64,000 bases of DNA from Flavicella sp965243265 (GCA_965243265.1 CBDEUL010000002.1:288832-352831), one strand, 5' to 3'. Positions 9,737 through 20,310 are shown, numbered from the stretch's first letter. A program made the numbers and translations. Notes: generated by a model from the sequence alone, not told the origin.

Positions 9737-12700
9737 CTACTTCTTAAAAAACTTTAAGAACACTTTCTTGCCTTTGATTTTTAGATGCAATACATACAGC
9801 CCTCTGGAAAGTTCTTTTATCGAAACTCCCTCTTCTTTCCATTCTGCTTTTTTAATAAGCCTACCCGTCATATCATAAATTGCCATCTCTGTTCCTCGAG
9901 ACAAACCTGTTACATATAGAGTACCAGAATTAGAAGGTACAACTACTTTATATTCCTCCACAGAAAGCTCATCAGAAACCAAAACAATGATTTGATCTTC
10001 ATGTGTATATCCTAAAGCATCTTCTACCGTAAGTCTTATCACATAACCTCCTACAGGAAAATCAATTGTTTGGATAGCTCCTTCGTAAACTCCTAACTCT
10101 GGAATATCCCAAGTATAGCTAACAATATCATCATTTGCATCTGTACTTGCACTTGCATCTAACACTACTTCCTCCGAACCTGAATTATCATCATCCGAAA
10201 CGGTGATATCATCACCTGCAACTGCTACTGGCGCAACAAACTCACTAGCTACAACCTCAATAGTTACAGTATCTTGGTGTAAATCACCATCATCATCTGT
10301 AACCGTTAATGTTACCTGCGAAGTTCCTACTGGGAATACCGCATCTACAGAAGCACCATTGTACACTGCTCCTTCTGAAGTCTCCCAACGATATCCTATG
10401 ATTTGACCATCTGAATCTGAACTTCCTGTTCCATCAAGAGTAACAGTTACATCATCATCAGAAGAAACTACTTGATCCAATCCTGCGTTTGCTACTGGTG
10501 AAACATTTGATTCTATACCATTTATTGTTATTGTAAAATCGACTGTTCCTTGGTTATCATTTATATCAACAACTGTTAAACTTACATCATAAACTCCTAC
10601 CGGAAGATCCTCTAATGACAATGTAGACATCGCAGAAGCATACAATCCTAACAATGGTATATCCCACTCATACCTTACAATCTCAAAAGTATTTGGATAT
10701 GCTCCATCAGCATCTAACAATACCGTCTCTACACGATTTCCATCAGAATCTGTTGCCTCATAGTCATCATAACTTACAGGAATATCAATACTACCTGGAG
10801 CTACGTTATTTGGTGTTGCTACATCTGAAAAAGAAATATCATCTATATAAACAACAGCTGTTAAATCTGGATCTCCACTAATTTCGGTAGAGTCGTAAAA
10901 TCTAAAAATAAAATCATCTCCCGACCAATCTGTGCTTCCCATATCAAACACGATGTCTTCCCAAGTGTTTATGCTTGTATTTACCGTTTGTTCTGTAATA
11001 AACCCTCCATAACTTATAGTGTTGGTAGCTATCACAGAAAAATACACCTTACAATGCATATAACGTAAGCCTGGCTCTATAGCAGAATTCAACACCAATC
11101 GAGTTCCTATATTTCGAACTCTACTAACTCCTTCTTCATCTGTTTTAAACAAAGGTATTTTTAATACTTGATCGCTTTGATTCAATCCTGTTTGATCTGG
11201 ATTTGAAACAACCTCTAAATCATCTACTCTATACGGTCTAAATTCTTGTGCCAAACCATCTTCAAAGTCATGCAATAAATACTCTAATGCTCCATTAGGG
11301 TCTACATCAACTGTTACCATAATCTCATCTGTGTCTATAGCTCCGTTATTATCCGTTACCGTTAACTCAACCACAGTTTCTCCTGCTTGGAAATTAAACT
11401 CGACCTCTACTCCCTCTTTTACAGCATAACCTGGAACAGACCATTCATACTTTACAATACTTCCATCTACATCAGAACTAAATGCTCCATTCAATGTAAG
11501 TGTTTCAACCCCATTAGACCCAAAATCTGTAATTACAGCATCTACTCCTGCATCAGCTACCGGAGGAACATTTACTTGTGGTTGCTTATACACCTCAAAA
11601 TCTTCTATATCAAAAACTCCTGAAGCATCTTCCGTTCTAAATACTTGCAAACGAACATATCTAGACATATAGCCTGAAACATCCACAACAGAAATATTAT
11701 CCGCATTCAAACGAACCGATTCCATCTCTTCCCAGTTAACTCCATCATTAGATCTATCTAGCTGAAAATCGACTCCAATATGTTCTCCCCACAACACTCG
11801 TATCTCATCTAAAGTAAATACTTCTTCTAAGTCTAAGATTACAATGTTACTTCCTCCGTCTAGACTAGAGTAACTCGTATCTACCCCATCGTTAATTGCT
11901 GAATATGATGGTGATACTTCTTTATAAAGCGCTATATTTTCTGACCCTGAAACCACATCTACAATAACCATATCTTGTGCCGTAGCTCCATCTAAATCTG
12001 TTACTGTTAAAACGATTTCATGTCCCAAGCCTACAGGCAATGTAATTTCTGGTGAAACCCCTGAGTACACATTACCAAAAGCATCTTCCCAAGAGTAATT
12101 CAATTCTACCAAATCTGCATCAAAACTTCCGCTTCCGTCCAAAACAACAGATCCAACACCGTCTTCTACACCTGAATCATCTTGATCGTACACAATCTTA
12201 TCATCTCCTGCATTTGCTACAGGGAGTACATTAGGTATAACCGTTCCTTCTCCTGTAAGCTCATAAATTCTAAACGAATTTGCTCCTGGATATTCAATCC
12301 CTTCAAATCTAAAATACCTTCCTTCAACTCTTGGAGAAAATGTAAATATCTCTATCTGCTCTGGCCTATCATCTTCATGATATTCACCTATTTCTGTCCA
12401 ATTTTCTTCATCATCAGAAATATACAACTTGAAATGTGTCGATCTCTGTCTTGTTACAGATCCAAAATCTAAAGTAATCGATTCTATTTCATATCTCTTT
12501 TCTAAATCCACAAACAAGTTTTGAGGCACTCTTAACTCATCTCCTTCATCATATGATTTAGATCTCCATGATATTTCAGTATCCCCATCAACCGCATTAT
12601 TGGCAAAATATTTTTCATCAAATTCCGAATCTGCGGTAACAGGTTTTTCAAAAAAGATTCCTGGATTTTCCAAAACATCGACTAATATTGATTTTTGAGC

Positions 12701-15700
12701 AACATTAGAATCGTTATCTGTAATTGTTAACACCGCAGAATAGTTTCCTAACGGAAGAGTTACTGAAGGACTAACCTCTGTAAACTCTTGTCCGCCAATC
12801 AACCAGTGGTATTGAACTATTTCTCCATCCAAATCATAACTTAAAGAACCATCTAATTGCACTGTCTCTTGTCCGTTATCATCAAAATCTCTAACCAAAA
12901 TAGGGCTACCTGCGTTTACGGTAGGAGATGCTTGTGCTAAAACAGTTTCTGAATCGATTACCACAGACACTACTCCAACACTTCCTCCTACTTGATAAGA
13001 AAAAGTATCAGTTCCTCCATGATTACTAGCTGTTTGTGTATAGGTAAGTATTTTGTCGCTGTATACAACATCTCCTTCTGAAGGTGCTGAAGATTCAGTA
13101 ACAGCACTATCAAATTCTAATGAAAAACTTTCTCCCTCTAAAAGTGTAATTGTATAATCTGGTGCTTCTTCTCTCACCTCTAAAGAAACAGTAGCTACAT
13201 TAGATACCTTTCCTATATAATCTGTGATTGTATAGGTAAAAGAATCCATTCCCGAAACTCCTTCATTAGGGGTATATCTTAAACTTACTCCATCTGAATT
13301 AAACTCTACTGTTCCGTTAGAAGGATCGGTATAGTTAATTTCAAAACCATTTAATGCATTATCTCCTGTATCATTAAACAATACTGGCATTAAAATCACC
13401 TTGTTAAAATCTCCACTATAAGAATCATCATTTGCTACTGGTGAAGTTACAGAAGCCACAACCGTCAAGTCAAATGTAGTTTCACCATCTGTATCTGTTT
13501 CTAAGATAATCGATGTTGTTCCTATAGAGATGGGTGTCAATGTTGCAATACTTCCATTTTCATTCAAAACAATGGTTGCTACACTTTCATTTGAACTACT
13601 TACAATAGATATTGTAGGGGTATTATCATCCATTATTCTTTTAAATATTTCATTAGAATACAATGACAATGGATCTTGATCTAGCCCTAAAACCAAATCT
13701 TCCGGTCTCTCTATTACAATATCTCTAACAGGCTCCCCTGTCGTATTTACAATACCCGATAAAGAACCTAAAACCGTATTTTTATAAGTTACTTCTGGTA
13801 AACTAGGCTCAAAAACTTCACTAACATCGTACATTTGTGATGAGTAAGCAGAAGTCCCATTACCACTAGCAACCCTCTCTGCATTGGTTCTATTTCCTTG
13901 TGATAATCTTTCTACTGGTGGAATTGAATCTGGATGTTGTTCATCTTTCAAATATACTTTATAATTTTGACCGTTATGAGATACTACAAAATTTGATATT
14001 TTTCCTTCTGATCCTCCATCATCTTCTTCTTCAAAATCTTCTTTAATTACATCTCCTGCCAACTTATCATTTAAAGCGTAGTAATCGACTTGAACACCAT
14101 CAAAACCAGGTAATCTTGATTTCACACTTTCCAAAGCTTCTTCTGACAAATCTCCAAAAGTATTATTTATATAGTACTTATTTTCATCTCTATCATGGCG
14201 AAAACCTAGATAAATATTATAAACATTGTTAAAGTACCCATCTTTTACTATTTGAGCATACTTACGTTTTTCTGCTTTTAATCCATAAATAAATCCTTCA
14301 ACATGAGCTCTAACAAACTGTTGACTTCTTCCGTTATGATGTGTATCAAAAGCTGCTTCTCCCACTGGATTATCTAAATCTCCTATCAACACCATATCAA
14401 TATATTCTGTATGCTTTGTATACTTTCTACGAATACCTTTATTGACTTGAAATGCAACAAAGTCTTCAACCCTATGGAACCCTCTAGCATTGTTAGCGGC
14501 TTGTGATCCAAAACCTTGTGCATACGCAATATTACCTCCATACGCCTGATTGTTAGACATCAACAATCCTGAACCTTCAATAAAATCTTCATTCGTAATT
14601 ACATTCGATTCTCTTGTAGGATCTCTGTCGTAACCGTCAATTGCCTGATTCCAGAAATGAAACCCTGTTCCTGTAAACCCTGAAGCCACATTGTCTTTTA
14701 TAACAACCATATGAGAGTGGAACCAAAAACCATCTCCTGCAGACCCGAACTCATTAATATTTATTAAAGATTGTGCTGCTCCGTTTTGCCCAAAACTCGC
14801 ATCTGCCGTATTATTCTCTCTCCCTGTTCCTAACGTACGAATACTTACATTGTTTATAAATGTTCCTATCTCATTCCCTATCTCAGAAATAAAAGCAGCC
14901 CCATTTACATTATAAGCCACATTATTATCAATATACGCAGCTCCTCTATGGTTTACATACCCCCATCCAGGAGAGCCATCAATCGCAGACCCTTTCACAA
15001 CACCAAAAGAAGTACCATCAGCTCCGGTTCTATGGAAGTGACATGGATAACGTGCGATAGGATTCAAAGCATATTCAGTTATATTTCCCTGTTCATCCTT
15101 AGCCAGATTAATCATCGTCTGCAACTTATTGGTACGTCCTAATTCATAAAATCCTGCATAATGAATATTCACATCATTGGTATGCATAAACATCACATGC
15201 CCTCTAGATTTTGGCTCAGGACCATTCATCCTATAACGATAATCTCCCTCTTCTTGCGTCGTAATAATCGCATTTCTTGTTAAATTAATCACGTGAATTT
15301 TTAAATCCAACCCTTCCTTAGTGTGTCTTGGAGTTACGTGATCATAAGCTAAAGGCTTATTAAAAGAAATTACATTACCTCCTAAAGCTGTAATCAATCT
15401 AGCTTCATCTTCTTTTGCTGATCTTCCTGTACCTGCCAAAGCTATTTTATCACCTACTTTCCAATCAGACGGTAGTTGATCCACTTTGATAGAAGAAGTT
15501 CCTTGCATTGCTTTATCAAACGTGGCATACCCGGTACGAACCATTCCATAGATTTCTATACTACCATGAATAATCAACCCTAAACCTAAATGAGAAGGAT
15601 CGTAATCTGGGTTTGTAATACCTGTATTCACAAAATCACCCTGATCCTCTATAATTAATTTTGCGGTAATTCCCTCTGGTATAGGATCGGCTTCTGTCCC

Positions 15701-16345
15701 CATTTCAAAAGTACTCCCCATCATTGTAACCATCGTATCTACTGTCAACGAAGAGTTAGTAGTGGTTGAGAACGTTATTCCCCCCTCTACTCTAACCGTT
15801 GTAACCGCATTGGCTACTTCAGTATCTACTTTTACTGTATGCCCACTCTCAATAAGAACTCTAGCCCCTTCTTCTGGCACTTGCCCTGTACTCCACGTAC
15901 TTCCAGAACTCCAGTTTCCACTTGAAACCGAACGCACAGTAACATGCTGGTAACGAATTAAGTCAAACATATCACCCATTTCCGAAACTTTAGGAGCATA
16001 CGCATCATAATGAGACATCTCCGTTAACAAACCAGGAGCTGATGTTGTATTTAACATATCAGATCCCATCTCCATATTTAGGTATCTCACCTGTACTAAA
16101 TCTGAAACAGGGTATGTATAATTTGTAACCGTTCCATCAGAGTCAATAGACACATCATAATTAGAACCGTTTTCCGTAACAGACATTACATCTGCCACAC
16201 CTCCCTCACTTTCAAACACCAAAACTCCATCTGCCCTTAATTGAGGTGGCGTGAAAGCACACACTACATTTACTAAAAGAAGAAAAAGCACCGAACATAC
16301 TACACAAAAATCGGTTTCTCTGTAACGTTTTATAATTCTATTCAT
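9737..16345 (-). CDS. Giant secreted G8-domain / beta-helix protein with PKD and discoidin-like modules, T9SS cargo (2202 aa)
   Basis: This is a probable extracellular glycan-active protein. Order: signal peptide (1-30, ending VCA); N-terminal beta domain; G8 domain (about 143-265; NWSSGSTWSTGQVP, VLIESGHTV); right-handed beta-helix core (about 270-770) with RYPCHFHR at 432-439 and GDGFWFHSH near 538-545; Big_2-like and cadherin-like Ig domains; about six PKD-type repeats (pattern VANAG...LDGS.S.D.DG.I..Y.W); two F5/8 type C (discoidin)-like domains; one carbohydrate-binding-like jelly roll; and a C-terminal T9SS sorting domain (last 75 residues). The G8 plus RYPxHFH core is shared with animal CEMIP/TMEM2, which act in hyaluronan degradation; enzymatic activity here is inferred. 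It is followed by its own terminator and transcribed away from two esterase genes. A paralogue with the same architecture lies at 54454-61206. A weak -7-like TATATTTA lies at 16378-16385. Confidence 0.9.
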   Translation of the reverse strand: MNRIIKRYRETDFCVVCSVLFLLLVNVVCAFTPPQLRADGVLVFESEGGVADVMSVTENGSNYDVSIDSDGTVTNYTYPVSDLVQVRYLNMEMGSDMLNTTSAPGLLTEMSHYDAYAPKVSEMGDMFDLIRYQHVTVRSVSSGNWSSGSTWSTGQVPEEGARVLIESGHTVKVDTEVANAVTTVRVEGGITFSTTTNSSLTVDTMVTMMGSTFEMGTEADPIPEGITAKLIIEDQGDFVNTGITNPDYDPSHLGLGLIIHGSIEIYGMVRTGYATFDKAMQGTSSIKVDQLPSDWKVGDKIALAGTGRSAKEDEARLITALGGNVISFNKPLAYDHVTPRHTKEGLDLKIHVINLTRNAIITTQEEGDYRYRMNGPEPKSRGHVMFMHTNDVNIHYAGFYELGRTNKLQTMINLAKDEQGNITEYALNPIARYPCHFHRTGADGTSFGVVKGSAIDGSPGWGYVNHRGAAYIDNNVAYNVNGAAFISEIGNEIGTFINNVSIRTLGTGRENNTADASFGQNGAAQSLININEFGSAGDGFWFHSHMVVIKDNVASGFTGTGFHFWNQAIDGYDRDPTRESNVITNEDFIEGSGLLMSNNQAYGGNIAYAQGFGSQAANNARGFHRVEDFVAFQVNKGIRRKYTKHTEYIDMVLIGDLDNPVGEAAFDTHHNGRSQQFVRAHVEGFIYGLKAEKRKYAQIVKDGYFNNVYNIYLGFRHDRDENKYYINNTFGDLSEEALESVKSRLPGFDGVQVDYYALNDKLAGDVIKEDFEEEDDGGSEGKISNFVVSHNGQNYKVYLKDEQHPDSIPPVERLSQGNRTNAERVASGNGTSAYSSQMYDVSEVFEPSLPEVTYKNTVLGSLSGIVNTTGEPVRDIVIERPEDLVLGLDQDPLSLYSNEIFKRIMDDNTPTISIVSSSNESVATIVLNENGSIATLTPISIGTTSIILETDTDGETTFDLTVVASVTSPVANDDSYSGDFNKVILMPVLFNDTGDNALNGFEINYTDPSNGTVEFNSDGVSLRYTPNEGVSGMDSFTYTITDYIGKVSNVATVSLEVREEAPDYTITLLEGESFSLEFDSAVTESSAPSEGDVVYSDKILTYTQTASNHGGTDTFSYQVGGSVGVVSVVIDSETVLAQASPTVNAGSPILVRDFDDNGQETVQLDGSLSYDLDGEIVQYHWLIGGQEFTEVSPSVTLPLGNYSAVLTITDNDSNVAQKSILVDVLENPGIFFEKPVTADSEFDEKYFANNAVDGDTEISWRSKSYDEGDELRVPQNLFVDLEKRYEIESITLDFGSVTRQRSTHFKLYISDDEENWTEIGEYHEDDRPEQIEIFTFSPRVEGRYFRFEGIEYPGANSFRIYELTGEGTVIPNVLPVANAGDDKIVYDQDDSGVEDGVGSVVLDGSGSFDADLVELNYSWEDAFGNVYSGVSPEITLPVGLGHEIVLTVTDLDGATAQDMVIVDVVSGSENIALYKEVSPSYSAINDGVDTSYSSLDGGSNIVILDLEEVFTLDEIRVLWGEHIGVDFQLDRSNDGVNWEEMESVRLNADNISVVDVSGYMSRYVRLQVFRTEDASGVFDIEDFEVYKQPQVNVPPVADAGVDAVITDFGSNGVETLTLNGAFSSDVDGSIVKYEWSVPGYAVKEGVEVEFNFQAGETVVELTVTDNNGAIDTDEIMVTVDVDPNGALEYLLHDFEDGLAQEFRPYRVDDLEVVSNPDQTGLNQSDQVLKIPLFKTDEEGVSRVRNIGTRLVLNSAIEPGLRYMHCKVYFSVIATNTISYGGFITEQTVNTSINTWEDIVFDMGSTDWSGDDFIFRFYDSTEISGDPDLTAVVYIDDISFSDVATPNNVAPGSIDIPVSYDDYEATDSDGNRVETVLLDADGAYPNTFEIVRYEWDIPLLGLYASAMSTLSLEDLPVGVYDVSLTVVDINDNQGTVDFTITINGIESNVSPVANAGLDQVVSSDDDVTVTLDGTGSSDSDGQIIGYRWETSEGAVYNGASVDAVFPVGTSQVTLTVTDDDGDLHQDTVTIEVVASEFVAPVAVAGDDITVSDDDNSGSEEVVLDASASTDANDDIVSYTWDIPELGVYEGAIQTIDFPVGGYVIRLTVEDALGYTHEDQIIVLVSDELSVEEYKVVVPSNSGTLYVTGLSRGTEMAIYDMTGRLIKKAEWKEEGVSIKELSRGLYVLHLKIKGKKVFLKFFKK

Positions 16346-16561
16346 ATCTGGTTAGGTTAAGTTGATTTTACACACCATAAATATACCACTATTTTAGATC
16401 TAAAACACTACTTCAACAACACATCTTCAATACATAATACTACACCATTAACACTTTAAAAGCATTAAACCTCACAAAAAAACCTCTTAAAACTCTTTTA
16501 AAACCTAGAATGTCTTAAAAAATCAGTAGAAAACACTTTTCTCACAAGACTACTTCAAAAC

Positions 16562-16610
16562 AAAAAAAAACCTCTACCCAAAAGCAAAAGAATTTACTTT
16601 TAGATAGAGG
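16562..16610 (-). terminator. Intrinsic terminator after the downstream acetylesterase gene
   Basis: The minus strand forms a stem CCTCTATC/GGGTAGAGG with further A/T pairing inside, followed by about ten U residues, 31-79 nt beyond the stop codon of the gene at 16641. It isolates the esterases from the G8 gene. Confidence 0.7.
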
Positions 16611-16640
16611 ACTAAAATTTCGGTTTATCAACCTGTTTTT

Positions 16641-18335
16641 TTATTGCATCTCCGGTCTATCCCAATCTGTCGTTTCGTGACCTTTGATTTTCTTAGGCTT
16701 ATGCACTTGTACCTCCTCAGAACCTTCTTCAAACAACCTCCAATTATCTGTTCTAAAAGGAGACGCTGGTAAACCTTCTTTGTTATATAATAAATTTCTT
16801 TGAGAAGGATTCATTGCCCACGCATAACGTACAGCAATCGGCTCCTCAACCTCTTTCGAACTTACCTCCACTTTATCTCCTTCTATAACCGCATCTGCCC
16901 AATGCCATTTTTGATCTTTCCCTGCAATTGCGAAAGCATTCAAAACTCCTTTCTTTGCAGAAACCAAACCACTTCCCACTCCTGTAAACTCAAGAACAAT
17001 CTTTTTACCATCAATTTTGTGATTCTTATAGTATGGACCATGCGCTACCAAAGAAGACCCATACACATCATGCAAGACATTAAAAGCGTGTCTTATTCCT
17101 ATTGGCTTTTTGTTTTTTGGATGCAACCCAATAGAATCACCCGTATCTATCGAAACAGACATTGCCGTATTTGGATGCTCCAATACAACCTCTCTCATAG
17201 AATTTCTAGAAACAGCCCAAGAAGCTTCAACTCCTTCCACCGGCTTTACCTGAGTAGGATTCCAACTCGGCAACTGAGTCATCGAAAAATAAAATTGATC
17301 TGATACATTTCCATTTGATTTCTCCGAAAAAGCGCCTCTATAAAAGTCAATCATCATTTTTAATTGCCCCTTTAAATCCAATGCCTGTTGTACAGATTTA
17401 GAGTTTCTTTCTCCTTGATACCAAATCATCCCCTTGATACCATAACCGATAATTGGGTGCGCCATTGCATTGTAAATATTTGACGGGTACTGATTCCCTA
17501 AATTAGCTGGCTTTACAATAATCGGCATTGTACGTTTTTTAATCTTATTTTTCATAACATCTCCATTTGCCATTTTCCCCTGATAATCCTTTAACTCTTT
17601 TTCGTATTTTTTCAAAGCCTTCTCTTCTGTAAACCCTAATTCTTCAACCTGTCTTTTGGCCACAGCATCCCACTCTTTCTTCATCTTAATACTACGCTTG
17701 TTATTTTTTTGGATTTCCCAAGGCATCCACCCTTCAATTGGAGTACCCGCATAAGCTTGAACGATAATCCCTACTGGAATCCCTAATTCTTTTTGTAATC
17801 TTTCTGCAAAATAGTACGATACTGCTGATGTTTCTGCCACAGACTTTGGAGTCGCTTCGTTCCAAGCTCCAGAAGGACAATCTAACTTAGGCTCATGCCA
17901 GTTTTGACGATCTGATTTGTAAATTCTCAAATTTGGATTAGCTCCTTCTTTCGAATCCTTCTCTCCCTCAAACGTATTCCCTACAGACCATCCCATATTA
18001 GACTGCCCCATACACAACCATACCTCTCCTAAAAGAACATTTTTAAACACAATCTCATCAGACCCCTTTACCTTAACAACAAAAGGTCCTCCTGCCTCTA
18101 CTGTCTCTAAAAAAAGTTTCCAATTTCCTTTTTTATCTGACTTCACCGTAGACTTCGCTCCCCAATCACCTGTAACTGTTATTGAAGTATTTGGAGTATC
18201 TGTACCCCATATAGCAACTTTTGTTTTTTGTTGCAGAATCATATCATTACCAAAAATAGTTGGCAATTTTGTCTGCGAGAATAACGAATACGATTGCACC
18301 AGAGCAACCAAAACGAGAATAATTTTTTTCATCAT
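16641..18335 (-). CDS. Sialate O-acetylesterase-like SGNH hydrolase, copy B (564 aa)
   Basis: This is a secreted or periplasmic carbohydrate O-acetylesterase of the SASA type (SGNH-like fold), expected to remove acetyl groups from sugars. The signal peptide follows an MMKK start and ends LFSQ. The nucleophile-containing block is WLCMGQSNMGW, and the C-terminal catalytic block is around DTGDSIGLHPKNKKPIGIRH, carrying Asp and His. The frame is open up to 18392, but the residues before MMKK are not signal-like, so I start at 18335. It is strongly similar along its whole length to the next gene upstream (18472-20169), so the two are tandem duplicates; a terminator lies between them. Families of this type in marine Bacteroidota act on many acetylated glycans, so sialic acid itself need not be the substrate. 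Confidence 0.9.
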   Translation of the reverse strand: MMKKIILVLVALVQSYSLFSQTKLPTIFGNDMILQQKTKVAIWGTDTPNTSITVTGDWGAKSTVKSDKKGNWKLFLETVEAGGPFVVKVKGSDEIVFKNVLLGEVWLCMGQSNMGWSVGNTFEGEKDSKEGANPNLRIYKSDRQNWHEPKLDCPSGAWNEATPKSVAETSAVSYYFAERLQKELGIPVGIIVQAYAGTPIEGWMPWEIQKNNKRSIKMKKEWDAVAKRQVEELGFTEEKALKKYEKELKDYQGKMANGDVMKNKIKKRTMPIIVKPANLGNQYPSNIYNAMAHPIIGYGIKGMIWYQGERNSKSVQQALDLKGQLKMMIDFYRGAFSEKSNGNVSDQFYFSMTQLPSWNPTQVKPVEGVEASWAVSRNSMREVVLEHPNTAMSVSIDTGDSIGLHPKNKKPIGIRHAFNVLHDVYGSSLVAHGPYYKNHKIDGKKIVLEFTGVGSGLVSAKKGVLNAFAIAGKDQKWHWADAVIEGDKVEVSSKEVEEPIAVRYAWAMNPSQRNLLYNKEGLPASPFRTDNWRLFEEGSEEVQVHKPKKIKGHETTDWDRPEMQ

Positions 18336-18420
18336 TTTATACTTTATAAATTTAACCCCCCGAAAATACGCAATTTTCCCACATAAAGACATGTTTTAAC
18401 TCGCATAATTAACACAAAAA

Positions 18421-18451
18421 AAACTCTTTATTTAAATAAAGAGTTTTTTTT
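18421..18451 (-). terminator. Terminator between the two acetylesterase genes
   Basis: A perfect palindrome built on AAACTCTTTATTT and its complement (18421-18446), with A/T runs on both flanks, begins 21 nt after the stop codon of the gene at 18472. It separates the two paralogues. Confidence 0.75.
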
Positions 18452-18471
18452 TGTTTCTTTAAACAGAAAAC

Positions 18472-20169
18472 CTATTGCATCTCTGGACGAGACCAGTCAT
18501 CTGGATGAATTTTATCTTTCCCCGTAGCCTTCTTTGGCTTCTCTACCTGAACCTCTTCAGATCCTTTTTTATAAAGCGGCCAATTATCCGTTCTAAAAGG
18601 AGATGCTGGCAAACCTTCCTTATTATACAACAAGTTTCTTTGAGAAGGATTCATTGCCCACGCATAACGCACAGCAACAGGCTCCTTAACCTCCTCAGAG
18701 CTCACTACAATTTTATCTCCCTCAATAACTGCATCAGCCCAGTGCCATTTTTGATCTTTTCCTGCTATCGCAAAGGTATTCAAAGCTTCTTCTTTTGCAG
18801 GAACCAAACCAGTACCTACCCCCGTAAACTCAACAACAACCTCTTTTCCATTTACCGTATGACTCTTATAGTAAGGACCATGAGGAACTAAAGAAGAACC
18901 GTATACATCATGTAGCACATTAAATGAATGTCTTATCCCTATTGGCTTTTTGTTTTTGGGATGCAAAGCCAAAGAATCTCCAGTATCTATTGAAACAGAC
19001 ATTGCCGTATTTGACTCTTCTGAAATAAACTCTCTCATCATATTTCTAGAAACCGCCCAAGAAGCCTCAACTCCCTCTACTGGCTTCACCTGAGTAGGAG
19101 TCCAACTTGGAAGCTGTGTAATAGCGAAATAAAAATCATTTGACACATTCCCTTCCGACACCTCGCTCCAAGCAGTTCTATAATAAGCAATCATTGTTTT
19201 CAACTGCTCCTTTAAATCCAATGCCTGTTGAACAGATTTGGAGTTTCTTTCTCCTTGATACCAAATCAACCCTTTAATCCCATACCCTACAATAGGAGCC
19301 ACCATACCATTGTAAATATTAGATGGATATTGATGCCCCATATCAGCTGGCTTTGTGATAATAGGCATTTTTCTTTTCTTCACCTTATTCTTCATTATAT
19401 CCCCTGCAGCCATTTTTTCTTGATACACTTTAAGCTCCTTTTCATATTTCTCTAAGGCAACCTCTCTTGTAATTCCCTTTCCAGAAGCTTGTCTTGCCGC
19501 TGAAGCATCTAAATCTTTCTTCAAAGAAATACTTCTAGCTATATGTTTTTGAACCTCCCAAGGCATCCAACCCTCAATAGGCGTCCCTGAATAAGCCTGA
19601 ACAATGATACCTACAGGAATTCCTAGTTCTTTCTGCAACCTCTCTGCAAAATAATAGGAAACTGCCGAAGTTTCTGAAACAGATTCTGGAGTTGCCTCAT
19701 TCCAGCTCCCAGAAGGACAATCTGTTCTAGGCTCATGCCAATTTTGACGATCTGATTTGTAAATTCTTAAATCAGAATTCGCTCCTTCTGCAGAATCTTT
19801 TTCTCCCTCATAAGTACTACCAACAGCATATCCCATGTTAGACTGCCCCATACACAACCAAACCTCTCCTAAAAGAACATTTTTTATAGCAATCTCACCA
19901 GTCCCCTTAATTTTAACATTAAAAGGACCTCCTGCCTCTACCGTACTTAACAAAACTTTCCATTTCCCATCTTCACCCACCTTAGCTGTAGCTTCTGCCC
20001 CCCAATCTGCCGTGACTTTAATAGACTTTCCTGGATTGTCCGTACCCCAAATAGCAACTTTTGTTTTTTGTTGCAAAATCATGTTATCACCAAAAATTGT
20101 AGGCACTTTGGTTTGAGCAGACAACCCTCCTACGCACATAATAAGAATTAGTAAAACAACTTTTTTCAT
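18472..20169 (-). CDS. Sialate O-acetylesterase-like SGNH hydrolase, copy A (565 aa)
   Basis: Copy A has the same reaction and fold as copy B. The signal peptide is MKKVVLLILIMCVGGLSAQ, giving export to periplasm or surface. The nucleophile motif GQSNMGY lies near residue 109, and HPKNKKPIGIRHSF carries the catalytic His region. By eye more than two thirds of positions match copy B, with most differences in the N-terminal beta domain and the middle helical insert (about 230-265). The C-terminus carries a short Lys-rich tail and no T9SS domain. It has its own promoter (20241-20273) and terminator (18421-18451), so the two copies can be expressed separately. Confidence 0.92.
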   Translation of the reverse strand: MKKVVLLILIMCVGGLSAQTKVPTIFGDNMILQQKTKVAIWGTDNPGKSIKVTADWGAEATAKVGEDGKWKVLLSTVEAGGPFNVKIKGTGEIAIKNVLLGEVWLCMGQSNMGYAVGSTYEGEKDSAEGANSDLRIYKSDRQNWHEPRTDCPSGSWNEATPESVSETSAVSYYFAERLQKELGIPVGIIVQAYSGTPIEGWMPWEVQKHIARSISLKKDLDASAARQASGKGITREVALEKYEKELKVYQEKMAAGDIMKNKVKKRKMPIITKPADMGHQYPSNIYNGMVAPIVGYGIKGLIWYQGERNSKSVQQALDLKEQLKTMIAYYRTAWSEVSEGNVSNDFYFAITQLPSWTPTQVKPVEGVEASWAVSRNMMREFISEESNTAMSVSIDTGDSLALHPKNKKPIGIRHSFNVLHDVYGSSLVPHGPYYKSHTVNGKEVVVEFTGVGTGLVPAKEEALNTFAIAGKDQKWHWADAVIEGDKIVVSSEEVKEPVAVRYAWAMNPSQRNLLYNKEGLPASPFRTDNWPLYKKGSEEVQVEKPKKATGKDKIHPDDWSRPEMQ

Positions 20170-20240
20170 AATTTATCTGTCACTTTTAAATTTACATTAT
20201 TAAAACACATTTCTGTTTCCTTAAAAAGAAAACGATTTCG

Positions 20241-20273
20241 CAAACTTAACATAAAATTAAATATATGCACCAA
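20241..20273 (-). promoter_or_regulatory. Promoter for acetylesterase copy A
   Basis: On the minus strand a TTG (20271-20273) is followed after 22 nt by TAAGTTTG (20241-20248), matching TTG-n17/23-TAnnTTTG. The predicted leader is about 65 nt. Confidence 0.6.
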
Positions 20274-20310
20274 AAAAACACACTTGATTAACAAACACTA
20301 AGATGTAAAC

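Noticed and set aside
9737..16345. Several plus-strand frames of 60-96 codons inside the first G8 gene
   Set aside because: All are antisense to a continuous, domain-rich 2202-codon gene and show no start context or family similarity.
16800..17303. A 167-codon plus-strand frame
   Set aside because: It lies antisense inside an acetylesterase gene whose motifs are intact, and a parallel shadow frame appears in the other copy; composition is Arg/Ser/Ile-rich with no family pattern.
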